From positions 4,409,404-4,473,403 of the forward strand of contig CAJFCJ010000007.1 in assembly GCA_904063045.1 (NCBI GenBank): a DNA stretch of 64,000 bases, written 5' to 3'. Below, in pieces: positions 27,101 through 36,259 of the stretch. Position 1 is the first letter of the stretch. Each line of letters opens with the position of its first letter. The notes below the pieces were generated by a model, which was not told the DNA's origin, made no database searches, and saw only the letters and a list, made by a program, of their open reading frames with translations. A program made the translations under genes and the position numbers. This DNA is from Dimorphilus gyrociliatus. Taxonomy: Eukaryota > Annelida > Polychaeta > Dinophilidae.

Positions 27101-29552
27101 AGTATTTTCCTCCACTCAACGATTAAAGCGTAAGGAGGTTTCTTCTTCTTTCTTTTTCCATTCGGTTTCTTTTTAGGTTTCTTATTAAAGCCATACTTTT
27201 TCTCTAGTTTAGCTTTATAGATATCTTTTTTCTTGTCCTCGTCATCATCGTCGATGTTGTCGTCGTCGTCATCGTTGTCTACGTCAGCTTCTTCTTCCGA
27301 GGAATTTTCATCACTTCGTATACCTTGCGTAATTCCTTCTTTTTCAGCCACGACCTATAAACATAAAAATATAGTTAGTTTACATAACATTTTAATTTAA
27401 AAAGAAAATATCTAACAGCGCAGGCTTCATAAACTAATTCGGCTACTGAATCTTCTATCTGCTTTAGTTGTTTTAAGGCGATTTCACCTTGAACTTTCTG
27501 ATCTGATACAAAATCAGCAAGAGTTATGCACTCTTTCCGTCTTAAGTTTAAGAGTACAATTGCATTTTCACCAGACCCATATCCTGTCAGCGAACCTGAA
27601 GCTCTCTCGCATAAACTTCTCACGTGTAAAAGACAACCTTGAAGAACTTCATTTGCGCAGAATAGTATTTTGTGCAATACAAGTTTACTACTTCCATGAG
27701 TAGCCCTTTTAACGTTGCTCTTCCATACTTGAAAAGCTTTCCATTTCCTTTGTAATTAAATAACTTTATTAAACTTTTCGATTTGAGATAAAAATACTTT
27801 TACCTGAATTTTACAAAAACTTGAATATTATAGATAAAATGAAAAAGTCTTCTTTCCAATAGCCATAATAAGGCTGGAGTTCTTTCAGAATCGTTACCCG
27901 GTCTAACAAGAGTTATATTGGATGCTGAGCCCGTCCAATAATATTTTGAAGATCTATGTCAATATATGAATATTAAATTATTCCAGACTCTCTCTATATA
28001 TAAGAAGTATATCTCATATATACCTGGCTAAATGTGGAGATACAACTTCTAAATCATAAGGAAAGTAGCGTCCTCTGGGATCATACCTATTTTTTTCCAA
28101 AGCGTAAACAAACGCTCCATCATCATCTTTCGTATCGAGAACTTCCTGTAACACCAATTAATTATTTTCAACTCTACTCAATTAGGAAATTAAAATCATC
28201 TAGAAATGGGATACCCCAAACTTAATAAAAGAGTGTTTATTTATAGGTATTACCTCAATTTTAAGTTTGCTGTCAAATTTCTTACTAGGTTTTTCTGCTG
28301 TTGGATCGTGTGCATCATTCTAAACAACGTAAAAAAAAAGAAAAAAAAGGGAAAAACAAAAAAGGTGTGCAAATGTAACAATAAAAAATAATAAAATAAA
28401 TAATAGAATCACGTGTCACGTGACACGTGATTAGAGGGAAGGAAAATAGTTTAAGATAATATATAAAACAAAAAAAAAACCTCTTCTTCACTATCCGAAT
28501 TAATGAAAACTTTATCAGTTAACTTTTCAAATTTCTTTCTGTAGCCAGGACCGTGTCTTGGTAAATCCGATCTCCAATTTAATCTCTTCCTCATGTTTAA
28601 AATGGCTTTATAAAATTCTTTTTCACTTGGTTCCTTGTCATCATATATATTTGATTTAAGATGTGTTAAAATCTTTGTTGGATCGGGAATTGCTGATGAT
28701 CTCCTTCTTGTTAATGCAATATCATCGGATAATGAACTTAAACTATCCGATTCTAACTCTTGAAGTTGAAAATGAACTTTTTTGATATTTAATCCATCAG
28801 TTTCATCTTCCTCGTTCTTAACACCATTTTCCTCTTTTATTATGTAAAGGTAAAATTCCTTTTTATACTAAACTACTTAAAAAATAATAATATACCTTTA
28901 TCATTCATTTTCTCTGGCGAAATTGAAGGAGTTTTAGTTGGAGAATCGACTTTTCGAAGTTGCTTCCGAAACCTGGTATTGAGTTAAAGATATTTCAATG
29001 CAAATATATTTTTTTCATTTATTAAAAAATTACATTTCTATAGATAAAAATTCGTCGTCTTCAAGATGTTTTTCGCTCTCTTGGCGTCTAACTTTATGTA
29101 ATCGTCCTGCAGTTGCTCCATCAGGTTTAGCGGAGCCAGGAGGATGAGGTAAAGTCTATAAAATTTAATTTTATTCTTTCATACTGTGTTTATTTTTCTA
29201 AAATTCAACAATTAAACAGTAAATGTAAACTTACGAGAACTTGATTGTTCTTTTCTCTCTGTTTAACAACTGCTAGAGCACGACATTGGGATGAAGTACT
29301 ATATAATCTTGATTTAAGGCTTGCAGCTTTAAATTTTGGCTTTTTTGCTATCGGTGCATCCTCTGGATTAAATTCCTTAGTCGATGCTGTTGGCTGTGTA
29401 AAAGGAGTATTTTGAGGAACAAAGGTTGTTTCAGCTTTTTCATTCTTATCTTCAAGTATTTCTCCTAGGTCAGTATCTTGTTTTAAAAATTTGAGCTCTT
29501 TCGAACTACTTTCTCGAGAATTATCAATTAGATGTTGATATTTCGCGCTCAT
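6767..29552 (-). CDS. DNAH14: Axonemal dynein heavy chain, DNAH14-like (about 42 exons)
   Basis: Motor subunit of a ciliary dynein, roughly 4,900 residues by my approximate exon tally. It starts at ATG 29550-29552 and ends at TGA 6767-6769. The N-terminal tail includes [15 protein letters not shown] (about 27730). The linker spans about 22,700-24,560. Four P-loops are visible: AAA1 [10 protein letters not shown] (about 22460) with Walker [13 protein letters not shown]2 GPTGGGKTT (about 21510), AAA3 [10 protein letters not shown] (about 19725) with VFIDDLNMP (about 19290), and AAA4 [10 protein letters not shown] (about 18370). The stalk coiled coil and microtubule-binding domain lie about 17690-13150. 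The C-terminus has the usual YDCPLYRTS block. The AAA3-AAA4 region ([26 protein letters not shown]) matches my memory of DNAH14 better than DNAH1, 2, 3, 6 or 7; the subfamily call is less certain than the family. Unusual low-complexity insertions lie in the tail and in AAA2. No disabling mutation was seen. Confidence 0.9.
9346..10525 (-). other. Long dynein intron hosting a nested RING gene
   Basis: The dynein coding sequence runs from the exon ending ILQTGLK (about 10526-10636) to the exon starting [10 protein letters not shown] (ends about 9345), with GT-AG borders. At about 1.2 kb this intron is far longer than the typical 50-100 bases in this gene. It contains the intronless RING ORF at 9848-10051 plus CT-rich sequence around 9790-9840. 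Confidence 0.75.
9848..10051 (-). CDS. Small single-exon RING-finger protein nested in a dynein intron
   Basis: A 67-residue ORF that is almost entirely one C3HC4 RING: C9-x2-C12, C26-x2-H29, C32-x2-C35 and C54-x2-C57 ([20 protein letters not shown]). RING domains bind two zinc ions and usually recruit E2 enzymes for ubiquitin transfer. The spacing fits the family consensus at every step, which is unlikely by chance. An in-frame TAA lies three codons upstream of the ATG, so it is not a read-through of a longer ORF. An AATAAA (minus strand, 9832-9837) lies about 10 bases after the stop. It is on the same strand as the dynein and inside one of its introns. It could be an independent gene, a retrocopy of a RING-gene fragment, or a rarely used dynein terminal exon. 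No substrate-binding domain is present. Confidence 0.65.
   Translation of the reverse strand: MDNISENECSICGETMQSLKERVVKCLKHYICNECAQDLVLRSPMHISKGITPCPFCVNEASEEEKS
15115..15171. repeat. (TA)n microsatellite in a dynein intron
   Basis: An almost uninterrupted AT dinucleotide run of more than 50 bases, inside the long stalk intron. Confidence 0.95.
15629..16105 (+). CDS. Single-exon protein with death-domain-like C-terminus, antisense in a dynein intron
   Basis: A 158-residue [18 protein letters not shown] to VMKVCLKK, with TAG at 16103-16105 and an AATAAA at 16150-16155. The codon choice looks like the neighbouring genes and the protein is well mixed and helical, unlike junk ORFs nearby. Residues about 95-156 ([41 protein letters not shown]) have the spacing of a death domain: the hydrophobic positions, the helix-5 tryptophan and the L-x-x-A-V last helix. 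Residues 1-85 also look all-helical and might be a second death-fold module, as in FADD-like adaptors, but I cannot show this. If correct, it would be an adaptor in apoptosis or innate signalling. It lies on the opposite strand within the stalk intron of the dynein gene, so the two transcripts overlap. The family call is tentative; the coding status is fairly secure. Confidence 0.65.
   Translation: MADLEIELRAVARSLTPLQGFKLCCDLDDKTNKLLDIEVDEKLRKAKTLVEAYNNIPSTSKADRGYYLLLKKCRVYLHLSRRQLLVPEIARYLTIGQCLSVAIDLGMNRDRVEKLLFGWSSLATQKTLNRWWTDNVHISEETRRSRLYAAVMKVCLKK
16150..16155 (+). terminator. Poly(A) signal of the nested death-domain-like gene
   Basis: AATAAA about 45 bases after the stop codon, correctly oriented and spaced for a cleavage signal. 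Confidence 0.5.
17702..17728. repeat. (TTA)n trinucleotide run in a short dynein intron
   Basis: About eight ATT/TTA units within the intron between two stalk-region exons. Confidence 0.85.
20900..21110 (-). other. Ser/Arg-rich insertion in dynein AAA2
   Basis: In most heavy chains the AAA2 segment runs almost directly from DGL...R to [10 protein letters not shown]. Here about 75-80 residues are inserted, including RRRSS and SRRGS, both R-R-x-S type basophilic kinase sites. An R-R-H-S occurs in the preceding exon near 21380. Both exon junctions are in frame, so the insertion is part of the predicted protein. Kinase regulation is inference. Confidence 0.6.
26940..27355 (-). other. Acidic-then-basic low-complexity segment in the dynein tail exon
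   Basis: This exon encodes a run of Asp/Glu ([18 protein letters not shown]) followed by a Lys/Pro-rich stretch ([17 protein letters not shown]). It then returns to a conserved-looking helical tail sequence ([20 protein letters not shown]). Such a charged linker is not typical of axonemal heavy-chain tails. Confidence 0.7.
28407..28432. promoter_or_regulatory. 26-bp perfect palindrome with three CACGTG E-boxes
   Basis: In a dynein intron near the 5' end, a stretch equal to its own reverse complement carries three CACGTG cores, each separated by a single base. These are candidate bHLH-zip sites (USF, MYC/MAX or TFE type). It stands out sharply from the AT-rich intron around it. Confidence 0.5.
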
Positions 29553-30058
29553 CTTGAAATTCGAATAAAACAATCTGAGTGATAGTTGGCACAGATTTGT
29601 TGATTGGCACTTTTTTAGTTACTTGTTAATTTTTAGAGCATAACAAAAAAATTCTTTAATTTTATCAAAACTTTCAATACAAATATGAGTTATTTATATT
29701 CCTGTACTGTTTTATAATAATTCAAGAATAATTCAAAAGGAACGGAATGTTTTGACCCGCCATACTTGCCGACGGATTATTGTGAAAAAATTACAAAAAA
29801 AAAGAGAAAACAAATTAAAAAAATAATAAAATTAAATAGAATCTTACTAAAATGCCCTTAGCAACATATATTATTTTAAAAAATACGAAAATCTGGAGTG
29901 GCATTGTGTATCTATTCCGCTTCGATAGAGAGCAGTACATTTTCGCTGTTTACCACTCTCCGAAATTTTAGTACCTTACGAGAAGGGTTCTGCCAAAGAG
30001 GCAAAAACCGGTTGTTTTTAGCGACATCTATAGGATTTTTAATGGGAAAATTTTGAGC
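29553..30058. promoter_or_regulatory. Divergent promoter region, dynein / GALNT2
   Basis: This 506-bp interval lies between the dynein start (minus) and the GALNT2 start (plus). It has more GC-containing sequence than the flanks near 29750-29780 and 29930-30010 but no clear TATA box. A shared bidirectional promoter is inferred from the arrangement. Confidence 0.45.
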
Positions 30059-31060
30059 ATGAAACTTAAGAGAAATATACGGTTTTTACTATTTCTAACA
30101 TTCTTATGGCTTATTGGGTTACTCTACTATATCTGGTCTCTTCCTGCAGAGGTAAATTTGTTAATACTTACTGATAATAATAGTTTATAAAGCGAATTAC
30201 GAACTGACGAACGCAATATTTTTTGCCTTCAGAAAAACAGCGTGTAAAACCTTAATAAACGTTAATAATAAATTTAAAATACTGCATAACTATCCACTAT
30301 AAAATGCTGGAGAATGAAAGAATGCTTTTAATCAATGTCAAGTAACTATTAAAGATAATTAGTTCCTATTACTTTAATTCTAGTATTGTCCCTTTATATG
30401 ATTGCTATATTAACTTGCTATTTCGCTGTAAATTTTTTATTAGTTATATCAGAATGGTAATCTTTAATGCAAAATGAACCTTGAATAGTCATGTAGGCTA
30501 AAAAATTATTGTTTTATACATAGTAAGCTGATTAAAATTGCTTTAGTCTATTTGATAATGTATTGGAAGATTAATCAATTTTAGCAACCGTTTCTTTAAA
30601 TTATTACAACAGAAAAAGTTACATAAAGGATTATTGTTAAAAAAAGAAGGGGTCGAAGATCATACAAATCAACAAGAACGCTATCAACAACAACATCGCA
30701 CTGCAGGCAGTCTCTACTTCGATGAAAAAAAATATATAGATAAGACTCGTATAAAACCAGGTGAAGATGCTTATGCAAGGAATAAATTTAATCAAGCAGC
30801 TAGTGATGATATTCCAAGTGGTAGAGACATTCCAGATGCTAGAAATTATGAGTAAGTTATTGATCAAATCGTATACTAAATATTAACTTTATTTATTCAA
30901 AGAATATTAAAAATTAATTAAAATCTAAAGATAAATTGAGTAAAAAAAATTGGGGGAGGGAAACAGCGAGCAAACAGATAGGAAGATGGCTTGTTAGTTA
31001 AAAGTGATGGATAGGGGCCGGCAATATTAATACAAATATTTTAATCATCATAGATAGCTT

Positions 31061-31091
<31 letters not shown>

Positions 31092-32799
31092 CTGTATATA
31101 TAAATTTATATACATTGTATATTTATAACTAATTAGGATCAACATATTAGCCGATAAATGCTCCCTAATTTTGCAGGTGTCATAAAGTTAATTATCCCAA
31201 TGATTTACCGAAAACTTCCGTTATCATAACATTCTATAACGAAGCAAGATCAACATTACTTAGGACTGTTGTTAGTGTTATAAATAGAACACCAGAAGAG
31301 ATTTTAGAAGAGATTATACTTGTTGACGATCATAGCGACGATCCAACGGATGGTTTGGAATTAGAAAAAATAAATAAAGTAAAAGTTATTCGTAATGAGA
31401 AAAGACAGGGTCTAATAAGATCGAGAATAGTTGGGGCCGACAAGGCTGTTGCCCCTGTGCTAACTTTTTTAGATAGTCACTGCGAATGCGGTTATCTGTG
31501 GCTGGAACCATTATTATTAAGAATAAAAGAAAATTATAGAGCGGTTGTTTCGCCTATAATTGATATACTAAGCATGGAGAATTTCCAATATTCAGCTGCC
31601 TCTGATATGCTAAAAGGTGGATTTGATTGGAATTTAATTTTTAAATGGGTTTATATGACAGATAAAGAGCGTTTAGAACACGCCAAATCGCCAATTGCAC
31701 CTATAAGAACTCCAATGATTGCTGGAGGCTTATTCTCTATTAGTAAACAGTATTTTATTGAAATAGGAAAATATGATTCTAAGATGGACGTTTGGGGAGG
31801 AGAAAATTTAGGTAATAAACTTGAAAAAGATTATCATCGTTCTATTTTAGATAGTTTTTGTTTTTGTTGATTATAAACTATTTATAATTTATATAGAATA
31901 ATATTTTTCCATAATATTCCGAGACAAATCCCTTTGGTATATAGATTTGCATTGCAGAAATATCGTTCCGTGTCTGGCAATGTCACGGCTCCTTAGAAAT
32001 TATTCCGTGCAGTAGGGTTGGCCATGTGTTTAGGAAGCAGCATCCTTACACTTTCCCTGGAGGAAGTGGTAATGTGTTTGCTCGTAACACAAGGCGAGCA
32101 GCCGAAGTTTGGATGGGCGATTATAAGCGTTTCTATTTTGACGCTGTCCCTTCAGCAAAATTTGTTGATTTTGGAGATGTTGGGGATAGATTAGCTTTAA
32201 AGAATAATCTCAAGTGCAAATCGTTCAAGTGGTACTTGGAAAATGTATACCCAGAATTGGAGTAATTATAAATAGATTTATCCTCTAAGATCAGTTGTCC
32301 TTAATTAATGCATAATTTACTTCGATAGAGTACCGGATAAATCGGAAGATCACTATGGTGCATTTAGACAGAATTTAAATTGCTTAGACACATTATCACG
32401 CGAACAGGGGGAATCAGTTGGGATATTCGGATGTCATAACTCAGGAGGTAATCAAAATTGGGCACTAACAAAAGACAATCAAATCAAACATTCTGAATTT
32501 TGCTTGACAATTGAAAGAGAGACATCAGGATCGATTCTCAAATTATACGAATGTAGTAAAGTTGATTCGAGACAGGTAAAAAAATATGAAATGTTTTTTT
32601 ATTAATATCTCTTTTATATTGATTTAAATTAATAACTTTACAGAAATTTATTGAATACGGTGATCGAATGTTCAAGCATATTTCAAGCAACTTGTGCATA
32701 GATAGCTCATTTTACAAAACCGATAAAGGGGTTGGACTAGAAATATGTGATACTAATAAAATATCACAAAAATGGAGGCATGTACCAAATGTAAATTAA
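30059..32799 (+). CDS. GALNT2: Polypeptide N-acetylgalactosaminyltransferase, GALNT2 type (6 exons)
   Basis: Golgi type II membrane enzyme that starts mucin-type O-glycosylation by adding GalNAc to Ser/Thr. Exons 30059-30151, 30613-30851, 31177-31811, 31958-32261, 32329-32575 and 32644-32799 join in frame to 557 residues, the usual family length. A short cytosolic tail and signal anchor ([18 protein letters not shown]) come first, then a stem. The GT-A catalytic domain has [13 protein letters not shown], the metal-binding D-x-H in [11 protein letters not shown], and the Gal/GalNAc-T motif [15 protein letters not shown] formed across the intron at 31812. [10 protein letters not shown] and [11 protein letters not shown] follow. 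A C-terminal ricin-type lectin domain has [12 protein letters not shown] and [15 protein letters not shown] and the overall spacing match GALNT2 best among the subfamilies. An ATG a few bases upstream opens a very short out-of-frame ORF. Confidence 0.95.
31062..31092. repeat. (TA)n microsatellite in GALNT2 intron 2
   Basis: A TA dinucleotide run flanked at its right end by the sequence ATACTGTATATA, a motif that recurs beside TA runs across the window. Confidence 0.9.
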
Positions 32800-33121
32800 A
32801 GAATAGGATTGTTTTTAACTGTTTTTAGACTATGTTTTTAATTACAAAACATTTATATTATGAACTTTTTGAGCTTTTCCTTTTCTGGTGCTATGTTTCA
32901 TTTTATTTATCGCTAGGCTACTTCTGAAATTTTTTATCTATTTTAAACAGATATACAATACGTCTATCTATATAGAGTTTTTTATTGTTCAAACAAAAAA
33001 AGAGACAAAAAAAAAGATTAAATGATGAGCGTTTCACTAGAATTAAATATATTAATGATTTATTGATTTGTTTTTATCTTCTTTTTTAAATGAAGAAACT
33101 ATAGGAATTATATGCATTGTT
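32800..33121. other. Convergent 3' spacer, GALNT2 / IFT56
   Basis: Both genes end here, 322 bp apart. The interval is AT-rich, with an A-rich tract near 32993-33018 and an ATTAAA that could serve GALNT2 near 33017. No gene is seen. Confidence 0.55.
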
Positions 33122-35707
33122 TTAATAGATATCTGAAATATCGTATTTATTCTGCAATGCCCAATCTTTTAATAATTTTACAATTGTTTCAGCTTGACTA
33201 TTAGTTGAATTTTTCAATATTCTTATGATATCTTTCAACCTTGTTCTGTTTTTAAATATTCATAAAGATTATACATAAAATTATTGAGTAATTTGTAATC
33301 ATTACTTTTTCTCCATACCATATGTTATAAAACGAAAAACACCCATACAGGCTCCTCGTTTACCTTCCCAATATTCAGGACTAGGATCTAGTCTGTCAAG
33401 TATATCAAATGCCTTAGCAGAATAATAAAATTGATCTGTCTTATAACAATCGTTCGCTATCAATCTCAAAAGATTGAATGACTGAACACCAGTTTCAGCT
33501 TTTAAATACAGTTCCCAGGCTAAATAAGCCTTTCCATTCATTATATAAGATCTAGCCAAACAGGACAAATAGGTATATTCCGACCTAAAGTAATAATTTG
33601 TAATAAGAAGAAATACTTCTTCAGCCTTAGCAAACTCTCCAACAGCTGTCAAAGCTTGCGCAAAATTATAGTTAAATGTGTCATCATTATGGAAATAGTT
33701 CTATCAAAATAGAAAAGAGCATTACAATAATAAAACTTTCATGCTGGTTTTAAATTATTACTTTTATCGAATCTAAATAAATTAGGACATCGTTAAAATT
33801 CTCCAATAAGAAGTAATAAGACGCCATACACTGCCTTCCACGTATTGAGTCTAATTAATTTAAATGTTATGTAAATAGAATAATTATACAATTAAGATAA
33901 AAGATGACAACGTACCACGTTCACCTTTAGAATCTCCAACGGATTTAAAGCATTCTTTCGCAAATTCTATATATGATGACTAAAATATGAAAGGCTCTTT
34001 AGATTAATATACGTGTACATATATTGTTAATTACACAATACATTAGAAAGATTTCTTAGTAAGTATTGATTTCAAAAAGAAAGAGTTAGTGAGTGAGTGA
34101 GTGAGTGAGTGAGTGAGTGAGTGAGCGAGCGAAAGAGGAAAAGGAGATTTTAATAATTCTCAAAACACGCTTGATGATAAAACATAAAAGGAAGAGAAAC
34201 ACATATATAATATTGAAGTGATTGTCATCTAAGCGACGAATTACAAATGGGAATTACTTCTAACGTCATCATCTATTATTGAGAGAGTTACGCTGCCGAT
34301 AAAGACTCTCTACTGAAGATCAGAACTGCTGTGAATTTGTATACTCTTTAGACAACTTACGTGCATATCTCCCCTGCTCTATAGTCTGCGTTTATATATT
34401 CTAAACACAAATATACAATTGTTACGTAATTTAATGCAAAAATTATACAAACCGATCTTTCTTCCTGTCCTAAACAAGCGCAAACTGTTCCCTTTAAAAT
34501 ATACTCTTGAATTGTAGAAGGGTTAAATTCTTTTATCAATTTAAAAGCTGCTTGAAGGTCATTCTTTTGTAAATAATAAATAACCAAATTTAATCTAGCT
34601 TCTGGTATAATATTAACAAGTGGTGGAAGAAATCGAAGTATGTCTTGACCCGAGTTGAAAACAACTAAATTATGATTTAGAACATCTAAAAAGTAACTGT
34701 AAGATGACTCAGAATATTTTTCTTTATAAAATTCTAATTCAGTATGAGCACTTTCAACGTGAAATAGTCGAAAGTTGTTACAAGCTTTCAAGTTAATTGC
34801 AACGACACTGTCTGGATAACTTCGAAGATATATATTTAATATTTCCTGTTTACAAAAAGATACGGATAAGCATATATAAAGAAATCTTTTATTTAAGCCT
34901 TTACTTGCGAAATATCATAGTAATCCATCTTGTAATAGCATAATGCTATATAAACGTGTACAGCTAAGTAGTCCCTAAGGAAAACAGAGAAAAAGAATAG
35001 ATTAAAAATTAAGGGTCAATATTGTATAGTATAAAGTAGCGTTAACTAATATATAAAGTATATACACTAAACATCTTTTACATTTATCCAATATAAAGCT
35101 AAAAAGGAAATGTTACTTATGCTCAAATAAAACTCTCTTGTAAATATCAATAGCTTCTTCGTAATGCGAACGTAAATAATGCATTGAAGCCAACGATAAT
35201 TGATCTTCTGTGATATCCTGTAATCTTTGATGATAGACTATTATCTTTTCTTCATCGTCGAACTTTTGCGAAAGGTGAAAGAGCAAACGATTTTTTAAAG
35301 GTGTTTTCGGCCCTTTCTCAATAAATTCCCTCGACTCTTCGTACATTCCCAACATAAAATATGTACATGCCAACCAGATATAGATTTCTGGGTTAGGTCC
35401 ATCATCTTTAAGCGCCTTATGATAAAAGTTCACAGCCTTTTTAAAATCACTCAAATGGAATGCACAATATGCTATCCAAATGCTACGGTCATACAGACTT
35501 ATTTCTGCCGTATTATGCACCTCTAAAAGAGTTATGGCGCCCATAAAATCTCTTTTCTGTATGAATTCTGAGAATGTAGGAAGTTCCTTTCCTTTATCTT
35601 TTCTTTTACATTCTTGAAAGTTTCTTTCAATGGACGGTTTCTTTCTGGAAAGTAACTTTAGATAAGAGCGAATTAGTAACGATCTTTTAAGTATTTAAAC
35701 TAACCAT
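33122..35707 (-). CDS. IFT56: Intraflagellar transport protein 56 (TTC26/DYF-13)
   Basis: TPR protein of the IFT-B complex that carries motility-related cargo into cilia. The exon at about 35113-35690 gives [33 protein letters not shown] and [26 protein letters not shown], nearly colinear with vertebrate TTC26. Further exons give [19 protein letters not shown] and [16 protein letters not shown] (about 34480-34650). The exon at about 33302-33650 gives [13 protein letters not shown] and [14 protein letters not shown]. The final exon ends KYDISDIY with TAA at 33122-33124. Exon 1 appears to be just the ATG (35705-35707) followed by a GTTAGT donor; joined to the next acceptor it gives MLLSRKKPS, as in orthologues. 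A decayed copy of this gene lies at 42780-44036. Confidence 0.93.
34089..34126. repeat. (GAGT)n tetranucleotide microsatellite in an IFT56 intron
   Basis: About nine GAGT units. The matching position in the duplicated copy (near 43378-43390) has only one or two units followed by the same GAGCGAGCGAAAGAGG flank. Confidence 0.9.
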
Positions 35708-36259
35708 TTTGTAGACATTTAATACTAAAAAGTATTAAAACTAACGATAAAAAGTAATTATCAATATCGTTCTTAATAACAATAATCAGCGATCGTCTGC
35801 AAAGTGAAATAATTGTTTTCGTATTTTGAAAAGTTAACTTTTTCAAAAGGAAATATCTAAATGATGTGAAAAGATCAATAATTAGACCCATTCTACTTTA
35901 CTTATATAGATTATTTACTTAAATAGTAAATATTCTATTTTTGTATCAAAACATTATTATCTAATTAATATAATATATTAAAGCATATGTACTAAACCGG
36001 ATGCACTTTTCGCTGATTCATGAAAGAGAAAACTGCACATTTACTTACATATTCAATTGATTAAATAGAATTTATTACAAAATTATCATTTAAATTATAC
36101 TTTACGTATTAGCTAGCAGCATATATATATATATTTAGTACATACACTGCAGATTAATAGAAAAGTACTTAATGCGCAAATGAAGGTATCTTGCATTGAT
36201 AGCTGAAACAAATACAAAGTCAAATAAACAGAACAAAAACAAACAAAAGTTGTTTTGTA
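35708..36259. other. Spacer between the IFT56 start and the TMEM62 stop
   Basis: 552 bp between two minus-strand genes, AT-rich with a short TA run near 36120-36135. It presumably contains the IFT56 promoter and the TMEM62 3' UTR. No gene is seen. Confidence 0.55.
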
